56,828 bases of DNA, taken from assembly GCA_035505915.1 (NCBI GenBank), contig DATJQI010000072.1, positions 1-56,828 on the forward strand, written 5' to 3'. Every line of letters begins with the position of its first letter. Position 1 is the stretch's first letter. Shown here one piece after another: positions 15,774-25,400 of this stretch. A program made the position numbers and the translations under genes. The notes below the pieces were generated by a model. It ran no database searches. It saw only the letters and a program-made list of their open reading frames with translations, and was not told where the DNA came from. The DNA comes from 40CM-2-70-7 sp035505915 (lineage in GTDB: Bacteria > Gemmatimonadota > Gemmatimonadetes > Gemmatimonadales > GWC2-71-9).

Positions 15774-16942
15774 AGATCCCGTTCTCCTACATCTGGCGGT
15801 CGCTCTGGGCCCGGCGCCTCACCACCACGCTCACCATCAGCGGGGTGGCGCTCGTGGTCTTCGTGTTCGCGGGTGTCCTGATGCTCTCGGAGGGCATCAC
15901 CGCGACGCTCGTGGACACGGGCTCCGCCGACAACGTGATCATCCTGCGGAAGTCCGCGACCTCGGAGCTGGTGAGCCAGGTGGACCGCGGCACGGCGGAG
16001 ATTCTCGAGACGGCTCCGGAGATCGCGGCGGGGGCCGATGGGAAGGCGCTGCTCACGCGCGAAGTCGATCTCATCATCAACCTGAACAAGAAGAACAACC
16101 ACGCCGCGCTGGGGAACGTCACGGTGCGGGGTACGTCCCCGCAAAGCCTCGAGCTCCGGCCCGCGGTGAAGATCACGCAGGGCCGGATGTTCAAGTTCGG
16201 GAGCCACGAGCTCATCGTGGGGAAGAACATCGCCGACCGCTTCGAAGGGGTGGCGCTGGGGGCCGACGTGCCGTTCGGCGGGGACCACTGGACCGTGGTC
16301 GGGTACTTCGACGCCGGCGGCTCCGGATTCGATTCGGAGATCTGGACCGACGCGGACCAGGTGATGCAGGCGTTCCACCGGCCGGTGTACTCCTCGATCA
16401 CCTTCACGCTCAAGGACCCGGGCCAGTTCGACGCCCTCAAGGCCCGCCTCGCCGCGGACCCGCGCACGCAGTACGTCGAGCCCAAGCGGGAACGGGACTT
16501 TTACCGCGAGCAGTCGGCCAACATGGCCACGTTCATCCGGATCCTCGGTCTCGTCGTCACCATCATCTTTTCGGTGGGCGCGATGATCGGGGCCATGATC
16601 ACGATGTACGCGGCGGTCGCCAATCGGACCGTCGAGATCGGCACGCTCCGGGCACTCGGCTTCCGGCGCCGCAGCGTGCTGGCCGCGTTTCTCCTCGAGG
16701 CCGTTCTTCTGGCCGTCGTCGGGGGCGGGATCGGGGTCGTGCTGGCGTCGGGGCTCTCGTTCGCCCGCGTGTCGACGGTCAACTTCGCGTCGTTCTCCGA
16801 GATCGGCTTCGGCTTCACGATCACGGTCGGCATCGTGGTCGGCGCCTTCATCTTCGCTCTGTCGATGGGGGTGCTGGGCGGCTTCCTCCCGGCCGTGCGC
16901 GCGTCCCGGCTCCAGATCGTGAATGCACTCAGAGGAACCTGA
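15770..16942 (+). CDS. ABC transporter permease, FtsX/MacB family (second)
   Basis: 390 residues, ATGA overlap with the first permease. Same plan: one N-terminal helix (TTTLTISGVALVVFVFAGV), a periplasmic MacB-like domain (residues about 45-240) and three C-terminal helices, with VEIGTLRALGFRRRSVLAAF as the coupling region and SRLQIVNALRGT at the end, a common FtsX-permease terminus. Together with the adaptor, ATPase and first permease it completes a four-gene export operon at 12740-16942. Kinase 2 follows after 59 bp and might be cotranscribed, although a TATCTTTG element precedes it. Confidence 0.9.
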   Translation: MKIPFSYIWRSLWARRLTTTLTISGVALVVFVFAGVLMLSEGITATLVDTGSADNVIILRKSATSELVSQVDRGTAEILETAPEIAAGADGKALLTREVDLIINLNKKNNHAALGNVTVRGTSPQSLELRPAVKITQGRMFKFGSHELIVGKNIADRFEGVALGADVPFGGDHWTVVGYFDAGGSGFDSEIWTDADQVMQAFHRPVYSSITFTLKDPGQFDALKARLAADPRTQYVEPKRERDFYREQSANMATFIRILGLVVTIIFSVGAMIGAMITMYAAVANRTVEIGTLRALGFRRRSVLAAFLLEAVLLAVVGGGIGVVLASGLSFARVSTVNFASFSEIGFGFTITVGIVVGAFIFALSMGVLGGFLPAVRASRLQIVNALRGT

Positions 16943-16985
16943 GGGGTCCAGGGTCGGGGGAGGCGCCCTCCGCGCCCTCTTCCGC

Positions 16986-16993
16986 TATCTTTG
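16986..16993 (+). promoter_or_regulatory. TATCTTTG element upstream of kinase 2
   Basis: TATCTTTG, with its TATCTT core 10 nt before the ATG at 17002. It is the same block, at the same spacing, as the one before the kinase 1 mini-ORF (4471). No good -35 hexamer is seen upstream. Confidence 0.4.
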
Positions 16994-17001
16994 CCCCCCG
17001 C

Positions 17002-19704
17002 ATGAGCACCCCCCTCAACCGACTTTCCGCCGCCCTCGCCGACCGCTACCGCATCGAGCGCGAGCTCGGTGCGGGGGGCATGGCCACGGTCTACCTGGCC
17101 CAGGACCTGAAGCACCACCGCCAGGTGGCCATCAAGGTGTTGAAACCCGAGCTGGCCGCGGTGCTGGGCGCCGATCGCTTCATTCAGGAAATCACCACCA
17201 CGGCGCAGCTCCAGCACCCGCACATTCTGCCGCTCTTCGACTCGGGATCCGCCGACGGCTTCCTCTATTACGTGATGCCGTTCATCGACGGAGAGACGCT
17301 CCGGGACCGGCTCACGCGGGAAACCCAGCTGGCCATCCCGGAAGCGGTCCGGATCACCACCGAAGTCGCGGACGCGCTCGACTACGCGCACCGCCGCGGC
17401 GTGATCCACCGGGACATCAAGCCCGAGAACATCCTCCTCCACGACGGCCGTCCCATGGTCGCCGACTTCGGGATCGCGCTCGCCCTGTCGGCCGCGGCGG
17501 GCGGGCGGATGACCGAGACGGGGATGTCGCTGGGCACGCCGCACTACATGTCCCCCGAGCAGGCCACCGCCGACAAGGAGATCACCGGCCGCAGCGACAT
17601 CTATTCGCTGGGCTCCGTGCTCTACGAGATGCTCACCGGCGAGCCCCCCCACATGGGGAACTCGGCCCAGCAGATCGTGATGAAGATCGTGACCGAAGAC
17701 GCCGCGCCGGTCACGAGGCTGAGAAAATCCGTTCCGCCGAACGTCGCCGCGGCGGTGCAGACCGCCCTGGAAAAGCTGCCCGCCGACCGCTTCGACACCG
17801 CCAAGGCGTTCGCGCAGGCGCTCGCCGATCCGCACTACGGCGAGGGCCGCCCGGCGGCGGGCGCAGGCACCATCCGCGCCCCGGTCGGCCGGCCCCTGAC
17901 CGTCGGACTCGTCGTCTCCCTCGTCATGATGACCGCTCTGGCGCTTTGGGCCTGGCGTCGCCCGGCTCCCCCGGCTCCGGTCACGCGTTACGTGCTCGGC
18001 CTGCCCGAGGATGAGACTCCCGACCCCGCTGGATTCACGGTAATCACGCCCGATGGATCCCAGCTCATCTTCTCGGGGCCGTCGGCACGCCGGGGAGTGT
18101 CACAGCTCTGGGCGAAGGCGCGCGATCGCGCGACCGCGTCACCCATTCCGGGCACGGAGGGGGCATCCTCCGCGGCGGTCTCACCCGATGGCAAGTGGCT
18201 AGCGTTTATCAGTGGGGACACGGTTTGGAGGGCGCCGCTCGCGGGCGGCGTTTCGACGCCCGTCGCGGGGGAAGCCTCCAACGCCGCCGGACTGCTCACC
18301 TGGCTGGACGACGGCTCGCTGATCTATGGCTCCCGGTCGTTCAAGATCATCCGGGTGCCCCCCGGCGGCGGCCCGGGCACCGTGCTCTGGAGCGCCGATT
18401 CAATGGTGGCGTTCGGATACAACGCGCTGCCGGGAAGCCGCGGCGTTCTCTATACGGCCTGCCGGCTCCCGTGCAGCACGGACGTCGATCTCTGGGTCCT
18501 CGATCTGAAGGACTTGTCGCGTCACCGGCTCGTGACCGGCGCGGCCGATGGTTTCTACCTCGGCCACGACGTCCTGGTGTACGTCCGCGGAGACGGCACG
18601 GTGATGGCCACGTCGTTCAGCTTGAGATCGCTCCAGATGCGCGGGGACCCCGTCGCCGTCGCCGACAGCGTGTCGTGGACGGGCATCATCCTGCCGTATT
18701 TCGCGGTCTCTCCCTCCGGGATGATGGTCCTGCAGCAGGGGCAGAGCCGGGACAACCCCACCGCGCAGCTGGTGTGGGTGGACCGGTCGGGAAAGGTCAC
18801 GTCCGTCGATACCAGCTGGACGTTCCAGACCACCGTTTTCGCCGGCAACGAGGGCATGGCGCTCTCCCCGGACGGGACTCGCCTGGTCATCGGGCTCCAC
18901 ACCGCGGCGGGTGACGGGATCTGGCTGAAGCAGCTGCCCCGGGGCCCGCTCTCCCGGGTGAGCTTCAACGGCACGGCGTACCGTCCCCGGTGGTCCCCCG
19001 TGGCCGGGTGGGTCACGTTTCTCACCCAGGACGGCGTGGTGATGCGCCGGGCCGACGGGACGGGATCGGATTCCATGCTGCTGCGGGGTGGCTTCGACGA
19101 GGGCGAGCTGGCCCCCGACCGGCAGTGGCTGGTGCTCCGTCGCGGGGCGGTGGGACCGGTGTCGGGGGGGCGGGACATCTACGGCGTGAAGATGGGGGGC
19201 GACACCGCGCTCGCCCCTCTGGTGGCGACGCGGTACGACGAAATGGCGTTCGCCATTTCACCCGACGGCCATTGGCTGGCGTATCAGTCCGATGAGACGG
19301 GTCGGCTCGAGGTGTTCGTCCGCCCGTTCCCGAACACCGGCGCGGGGAAATGGCAGGTCTCGACGGGCGGCGGCACCGGAGCCCTGTGGGCCCGCAACGG
19401 GAAGGAGCTGTTCTACGTGCGGACCCTGGACACCGCCATGGTGTCGGTCCCCGTCACCTACGGGCCGCAAATCTCCTTCGGCGCTTCTCGCGAGCTGTTC
19501 CGGTTGCCCCCGAGCCTCGAAGCCTCGCCGTCGGCCGGAATGGTCGGGGCCGCATCGCGGTACTACACGCCCTGGGACGTCGCGCCGGATGGCCGGTTCA
19601 TCATGACGCGCGCGCTGGAAACTCGGGAAGGCACGCGCCAGCCACTCATCGTGGCGGAAAACTGGGTCGCCGAAGTCCTGGCGACAATGAGGTCGCACCG
19701 ATGA
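17002..19704 (+). CDS. Receptor-type Ser/Thr protein kinase 2, PD40 beta-propeller
   Basis: 900 residues. Kinase domain about 14-280 with GAGGMATV (23-30), Lys45, HRDIKPEN with Asp138, and DFG at 155-157. A helix at about 297-317 (LTVGLVVSLVMMTALALWAW) crosses the membrane, and the periplasmic part carries TolB/PD40-like repeats (ITPDGSQL, VSPDGKWL, LSPDGTRL, ISPDGHWL). The extracellular half differs clearly from those of kinases 1, 3 and 4, as expected if each reads a different signal. The stop overlaps a mini-ORF that leads into kinase 3. Position behind the efflux operon may link sensing to export, but that is inference. Confidence 0.92.
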   Translation: MSTPLNRLSAALADRYRIERELGAGGMATVYLAQDLKHHRQVAIKVLKPELAAVLGADRFIQEITTTAQLQHPHILPLFDSGSADGFLYYVMPFIDGETLRDRLTRETQLAIPEAVRITTEVADALDYAHRRGVIHRDIKPENILLHDGRPMVADFGIALALSAAAGGRMTETGMSLGTPHYMSPEQATADKEITGRSDIYSLGSVLYEMLTGEPPHMGNSAQQIVMKIVTEDAAPVTRLRKSVPPNVAAAVQTALEKLPADRFDTAKAFAQALADPHYGEGRPAAGAGTIRAPVGRPLTVGLVVSLVMMTALALWAWRRPAPPAPVTRYVLGLPEDETPDPAGFTVITPDGSQLIFSGPSARRGVSQLWAKARDRATASPIPGTEGASSAAVSPDGKWLAFISGDTVWRAPLAGGVSTPVAGEASNAAGLLTWLDDGSLIYGSRSFKIIRVPPGGGPGTVLWSADSMVAFGYNALPGSRGVLYTACRLPCSTDVDLWVLDLKDLSRHRLVTGAADGFYLGHDVLVYVRGDGTVMATSFSLRSLQMRGDPVAVADSVSWTGIILPYFAVSPSGMMVLQQGQSRDNPTAQLVWVDRSGKVTSVDTSWTFQTTVFAGNEGMALSPDGTRLVIGLHTAAGDGIWLKQLPRGPLSRVSFNGTAYRPRWSPVAGWVTFLTQDGVVMRRADGTGSDSMLLRGGFDEGELAPDRQWLVLRRGAVGPVSGGRDIYGVKMGGDTALAPLVATRYDEMAFAISPDGHWLAYQSDETGRLEVFVRPFPNTGAGKWQVSTGGGTGALWARNGKELFYVRTLDTAMVSVPVTYGPQISFGASRELFRLPPSLEASPSAGMVGAASRYYTPWDVAPDGRFIMTRALETREGTRQPLIVAENWVAEVLATMRSHR

Positions 19705-19766
19705 GCTCCCCTGACCGACTCGCCACGGCCCCTTCGGCGCACGCCCCCCCGGTGGTCGGGACATGA
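19701..19766 (+). CDS. Mini-ORF (21 aa) coupling kinase 2 to kinase 3
   Basis: The ATG overlaps the kinase 2 stop (ATGA at 19701-19704), and the TGA overlaps the kinase 3 ATG at 19763. The predicted peptide is MSSPDRLATAPSAHAPPVVGT without its stop; its end (PSAH..P..GT) matches the mini-ORF before kinase 1, and the surrounding DNA (CCCCTTCGGCGCAC, then GGGACATGAC) is nearly the same. A translational bridge is the simplest use. Confidence 0.4.
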   Translation: MSSPDRLATAPSAHAPPVVGT

Positions 19767-22396
19767 CGGTCGAGCGCCTCAGGGCAAGCCTCGCCGGCCG
19801 CTACCGCATCGAGCGGGAGCTGGGCGCGGGCGGGATGGCCACCGTCTATCTCGCGCACGACCTGCGGCACGATCGCAAGGTCGCGCTCAAAGTCCTGCGC
19901 CCCGAGCTCTCGGCCATCCTCGGCGCCGAGCGGTTTCTGCACGAGATCAAGACCACCGCGAATCTCCAGCACCCGCACATCCTCTCCCTCTTCGACTCGG
20001 GCGAGGCGGACGGGACCGTCTTCTACGTCATGCCGTACGTGGAGGGAGAAACGCTCCGGGACCGCCTGACCCGCGAGAAACAGCTCCCGGTCGACGTGGC
20101 GGTCCGCATCGCCACCGAGGTGGCGGACGCTCTGGAGTACGCCCACCAGCACGGCGTAGTGCATCGCGACATCAAGCCCGAGAACATCCTCCTCCACGGC
20201 GGCCACGCCCTGGTCGCGGACTTCGGCATCGCCCTGGCGGCCTCCACCGCCGGCGCGGGCACCCGGCTCACCGAGACCGGGATGTCCCTCGGCACCCCGC
20301 ACTACATGAGCCCCGAGCAGGCGATGGGCGAGCGCGAGATCACGGCGCGGAGCGACGTCTACGCCCTCGGGTGCGTGCTCTACGAGATGCTGGTGGGGGA
20401 GCCGCCCTTCACCGGACCCACCGCCCAGGCCATCGTCGCGAAGGTGATGACGGCGGAGCCCCTGTCGATCACCGCTCAGCGGAAGACCGTCCCGGACCAC
20501 GTGGACGCCGCGGTGCTGACCGCGCTCCAGAAGCTCCCCGCCGATCGCTTCGCGCGCGCGAGTGAGTTCGCCCAGGCACTCGCTTCCGGAGCGCCGGCGA
20601 CGGTCGCGCGGATCACGCGGGCCGCCCCGGCGACCCCCGGCTCCAGACCCGTGGCCCCGATCGCGCTGGGCGCGCTCGCTCTCGGCGTCGCGGTCACCGC
20701 GCTCTGGGCCCTCAGTCGCCACGCCGCCGTCGGCCCGCGCGTCTACGATGCCGCGCTCCCCGACGCGGCGGCGATGACCTTCGCGCCGACCACGGCCACC
20801 ACCGCCTACGGCACCCCCATCCGGAACATCTCCGTCTCGCCGGCCGGAGACTTCGCGGTCTACGCGGCGAAGCAGGGTGATTCGACCAGCCTCTGGTACC
20901 GGAGCCTCGTGGACGCCACGGCGCGCCCCATCGACGGCACGAGCGGGGCCACCGCGCCCCGGATCTCGCCCGACGGCGCCCGGGTGGCGTACCTGGTGGG
21001 CGGTCAGGTGATGCTGATCCCGGTGGCGGGCGGAGAGCCCCGCCGGCTCCTCGACGGGCACAGCGTCACCTCGCTGGTGTGGCTGTCGCGCTCGTCGCTC
21101 GTCGTGGACGACGAGGACGCCAACCGGACCACGTGGATCGACCCGGAAGCCGGGGTCCAGAGATCCGTGCGCGGCTATCGGTGCTACTTCGCGTCCCTGG
21201 ACCTCGCCGACCGGCAGTTCATGTGCAGCGTCAACGCGGGGGTCTCCGCATACGACCCGGCCACGGGCCAGAGCTGGCGCGTGCGGGTCACCCGCGCCGA
21301 CGGCTCCCCGGGGATCCCCGTGACGGGCACCGCCTTCCAGGTCGTGGACGGTCGCTACCTCACCTACATCTCGGCCGACGGGGACCTGCGGGCGGCTCCC
21401 TACGACCGGAAGCGCCACCTGGTGGGCCGGCCGGTGACGCTGGTGTCGGGCGTGCGGCGCGAGGGGGCGGGGGACGCCCAGTACGACATCGGCGCCGACG
21501 GGACGCTGGTGTATGCGCCGGGAGCGGACGCCCTCCTGGGTCGGCTGGTGCGGCTCAAGCCGGGAGGCCCTCCGGTCCGGCTCCCGGTGGATTCGGGCGC
21601 GTTCCTGCGCTTCGACCTGAGCCGGGACGGCCGCTGGCTCGCGGCGGTCGTACAGCGGTCGGACGGCCAGGAGCTCGACGTCTACGACCTCCGCAACGGC
21701 CAGCGGCTCGCCTGGATCCACGCCGAGCTGGTTCGGCACGTGCTGTGGGTCCCGTCGGGGGACCGGCTGGTCGCGTCGGTCCGCGACTCGACGCGCTGGA
21801 GTGTGCTCTCGGGGTTTCCCGGATCGGGTGGCCGTCCCGACACGGTGTTCACCGCCCCGCACGCCGTCTCGACCCCGGATCCCGTGGACATCCCCGCAGA
21901 TGACGCGGCCTTGGTGGAAGACATCACCAGCTTCACGCTGATGCGCCTCGATCCCCGTACCCGCGTGACGCACTTCGATACCCTGATGACCGACGCCCTC
22001 TTCGAGTCGGTCTCGCCGGACGGCAGACACCTGCTGTACGAGAGCTCGGACGAACGGCGGGTGCTGGTGACGGACTACCCGACGCCGGGACGACGGTGGC
22101 AGGTGGCCTCGGACGGCGTCGAACCGCTGTGGCTGTCGTCCACGGAGGTGCTCTATCGTTCCGGCACGTCCTGGTTCGCGGTTCATCTGAACCCGGCCAC
22201 CGGCGAGCCCGTGGGCGCCCCGGCGTTCTGGGCCCGGGATCCGCGGTTCTCGGACACCGCGGGCTGGTCGAACCGCCCGTCCCACGACGGCGGGATCATC
22301 TACGTACAGGGTCCGGAGCAGACCGGCGCGTCGTACCTGCGCGTGACCCCGAACTGGGTGGCGCAAATGGAGAAGGCGGTGGACCGGGCCAACTAG
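19763..22396 (+). CDS. Receptor-type Ser/Thr protein kinase 3, PD40 beta-propeller
   Basis: 877 residues. The kinase domain has GAGGMATV (21-28), Lys43, HRDIKPEN (Asp136) and DFG (153-155). Its N-terminus, VERLRASLAGRYRIEREL, is almost identical to that of kinase 1, and the DNA before both starts is also conserved, so the two arose by duplication. A membrane helix (about 294-312, APIALGALALGVAVTALWAL) precedes a propeller-like periplasmic region with VSPAGDFAVYAAK, ISPDGARVAYL and VSPDGRHLLYE turns. Ligand and targets unknown. Probably cotranslated with kinase 2 through the mini-ORF. Confidence 0.92.
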   Translation: MTVERLRASLAGRYRIERELGAGGMATVYLAHDLRHDRKVALKVLRPELSAILGAERFLHEIKTTANLQHPHILSLFDSGEADGTVFYVMPYVEGETLRDRLTREKQLPVDVAVRIATEVADALEYAHQHGVVHRDIKPENILLHGGHALVADFGIALAASTAGAGTRLTETGMSLGTPHYMSPEQAMGEREITARSDVYALGCVLYEMLVGEPPFTGPTAQAIVAKVMTAEPLSITAQRKTVPDHVDAAVLTALQKLPADRFARASEFAQALASGAPATVARITRAAPATPGSRPVAPIALGALALGVAVTALWALSRHAAVGPRVYDAALPDAAAMTFAPTTATTAYGTPIRNISVSPAGDFAVYAAKQGDSTSLWYRSLVDATARPIDGTSGATAPRISPDGARVAYLVGGQVMLIPVAGGEPRRLLDGHSVTSLVWLSRSSLVVDDEDANRTTWIDPEAGVQRSVRGYRCYFASLDLADRQFMCSVNAGVSAYDPATGQSWRVRVTRADGSPGIPVTGTAFQVVDGRYLTYISADGDLRAAPYDRKRHLVGRPVTLVSGVRREGAGDAQYDIGADGTLVYAPGADALLGRLVRLKPGGPPVRLPVDSGAFLRFDLSRDGRWLAAVVQRSDGQELDVYDLRNGQRLAWIHAELVRHVLWVPSGDRLVASVRDSTRWSVLSGFPGSGGRPDTVFTAPHAVSTPDPVDIPADDAALVEDITSFTLMRLDPRTRVTHFDTLMTDALFESVSPDGRHLLYESSDERRVLVTDYPTPGRRWQVASDGVEPLWLSSTEVLYRSGTSWFAVHLNPATGEPVGAPAFWARDPRFSDTAGWSNRPSHDGGIIYVQGPEQTGASYLRVTPNWVAQMEKAVDRAN

Positions 22397-22473
22397 GGCC
22401 AGATTCCGCGTCTTGATCTGAAACATGCGCTCACCTTGCGGCGAGCCCTCTCGCTCTCAACTTCCCAAACTGT

Positions 22474-25400
22474 ATGGAATGTGTCCCTCGTCGAGGCCCG
22501 GTCGCCCGGCTCGCGGGGATCCTGGGAGCTTGGCTCCTCGGGATCCTGGCGGCCGGCGCGATCGTGTCCACGCTAACCTGTTCGGACATGGTGAAACCAA
22601 CCGGACCGGCCGACTCCACAGGGACTCCGCCCCCGGGTGACACCACCGGCACGCCACATCCTGCGTCCGTCGTCGTCGTGACCCCCGTGCATGACTCTTT
22701 GTTGCTCGGTGAGACACTGCAAATGCGGGCGGCCGTGATCGATTCCCAGGGCGACACGCTCAAGGGAGCAACGGTTGACTGGAGTGTTTCCGATTCCATC
22801 AAGGCCTCGGTCACCATCGCCGGGCTCGTGACCGACAAGGCACCGGGCAGCTTCGTCGTCTACGCCCAATCGGGTTCCGCAGTGGGCGGCGCGTTCATGA
22901 ATGGGAGTTTTCCTGCTGCCGGGATCCTCCTGCCGGACTCCATCGTGATGCGGCGCTACGACTCGGTACAGGTTTTCGGATTGGTGGTGAGCGCGAGCGG
23001 CACTCCTGTGGCCGGGCATGTCATCGCCTGGAGCACGCCGGACACGTCCCTGCTCGCGGTAAACGCCGCCGGAGTCCTCACACCACGCGGCACCGGGCGG
23101 GCCCGACTCCGGGCGGCCAGCGGCGCGGTGATCGATTCGACCGTCGTGCGGATCGTCCCCGAGCCCGTCGCCATCGTTCAGATCAGCTCGTCCGGTGCCG
23201 CCCTCTACGTCGGGATTCCCGATACGTTCGTGGCGACGCCCGTGGATGCGAAGGAACGGCCGGTCGGCGGCGCACTGGTCGCCTGGCTGTCGCGCGATAC
23301 CACGGTGCTCCGGGTAGTCGCGGACACCGCCCACCCCGGGGTCGGGATCGCGACAACCATCAACCGGGGCGTGACCTGGCTCGTCGCCACGTCGGGTCCG
23401 GCGATGGACTCGGTGTTCCTGTCCGTCGACCGGCTGATCACCGACTGGCGCTTCGACCCCGATACGCTCATCATGGCGGCGGGAACCTGGGTGCTGCCGA
23501 TCGCGCTCGGCCGGGACACCACCGGCGTTGCGCACGTGTATGGCCCGGTCACCCCCGTCATCCCCCTCGACACGGCGATCCTCTCTTTCGACTCGCGTGG
23601 CGTCTACGCGCTCAAGCCCGGGGTCGGGCGGATTACGGGAATGGTGTATGGGGACTATCCGATTCGCGACACCGCCGTCGTCATCGTACGCAATTCTGCG
23701 CTCGAGCGTATCACGTGGGGGGCGCAGGGGGACGTCTCCAACTACACGACGTTCGCGATCCAGGTCATGGTGACGGACAGTGCCGGAAGGGCGCTCCCGC
23801 CCAAGAGAGTCATCATTACCTCTTCGGATACCTCGATCCTCTACTTCTCGGACACCCTGTACAACAATCTGGTGCGCGACACCACCATTCAGGTGCAAGC
23901 CCGCCACTTCGGCGCGGCCCGGCTCACGGCCCGCACTGACTCGGCCACCGGAGTGACCGGCCTCTCGGTCATCGAAGTGCGACCCTATCGGGTCACCCTC
24001 GTGCCGGATTCCCTCACGACCGCCATCGGAGATACGAGCGTCATCGGCGTCTCGGCGATGGGTACCGACGGGAACTCCTACCAGTATCCGCTCAGCTGGC
24101 GATCCTCCAATCCCGCCGTTGCGACGGTCGACTCCCGGGGCCACGTCGTCAGTTTGGGTGGTGGCGTCGCGTTGATTACCGGTACCACGGGATCGGTGAC
24201 CGGCAATGCGACGGTGGTCGTGCGCTCCGCGGGGGCGCCGGTCGTCAGCGCGGTGACGCCGAGTCCGCTGGTCGCGGGGTCCGTCGGCACCATTCACGGG
24301 AGCGGATTCACAGCGGTGCCGGGGGCCGACACCATGAGCCTCGAGGGTGTGGGCACGACGGCTATCGCGGCCACCGATAGCACGATCACCTTCCAGCTGC
24401 CCCCCGGCTCGGCGTTCGTATGCGACAGCGTCCACAACACCGAGCTGGTCATCTCCTCCGGGGGGCGGTACCTCACGACGGTCGCGCCGTTCACGCCGGC
24501 CGTGGTGGTCCCGGTCAATCTCAACGGACCGACCGCGCTATCCGCCGCCCAGGCTCGCTGCCTCGAGGTGAATCAGGCCGGAAGCCTCGATGTCCTGGTC
24601 GATATCACCAACACCGGGACCGATCCGACTCAGGCGGTGCAGGTTCAGGCTCTGCAGACCGTTCTGGCCCACCCGGCTCCCCCGCGCGCGTCGCCCCCCC
24701 GGCCCGCGGGCGCGATTCCGGCCGGAATGCCGGGCGTGGATCTCCCGACGGCCCTCTCGGGACACCACCTGGATCTGGTCCGGTCGAACCGAGCGGTGCT
24801 CCGCCAGCTGGGGTCGCCGCTCGCGGGATTGATCGCGGCGCGGGCCTCCCGACCGGCACTGAGCGCAAGCGCGCAAGTGAACGGGATAGCCGAGTTCCGC
24901 ATCCCGCAGATCGAGTACCCGGACTTCTGCTCGCGGTACGTGTCGGTGGGCGCGCGGCTGGCGTACGAAGGCCAGCACATTCGGATCTTCGAAGACACCA
25001 TGACGTACCTCCGCGGCCAGGCGGACGCGGCGTACGCCGCGGTGGGTCAGCAATTCGACGCGCTCATGTGGAACGTGCTGACCGCCAACTTCGGCAACCC
25101 CCTGGCCCTCGACTCCCTGCTGGACCGGAGCGGTAAAGTCTCGTTGCTCCTGTCTCCGGTGGTCAACTCGTATGGCGCGGGCGGATTCACGGTGGCCTGT
25201 GATCTCTACTCCGAGGCGGACGCGCCGTCGAGCAACACCGGTGAGGTCATTTACGGGGAGGTCCCCCTCGTGCCCGGGCTCGGCTATCAGTCCCTGACGG
25301 TGCAGGCCTGGCAGTGGGCATTCCCCGGAGTGCTTATCCACGAAGCGAAACACCTGACGGCGTACGCCGAGCGCATTTCACGACGGGAGGGGCCTGAGGA

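Noticed and set aside
16943..17001. Terminator GGAGG-CGC-CCTCC between permease and kinase 2
   Set aside because: Only five pairs and no T-run; too weak to list.
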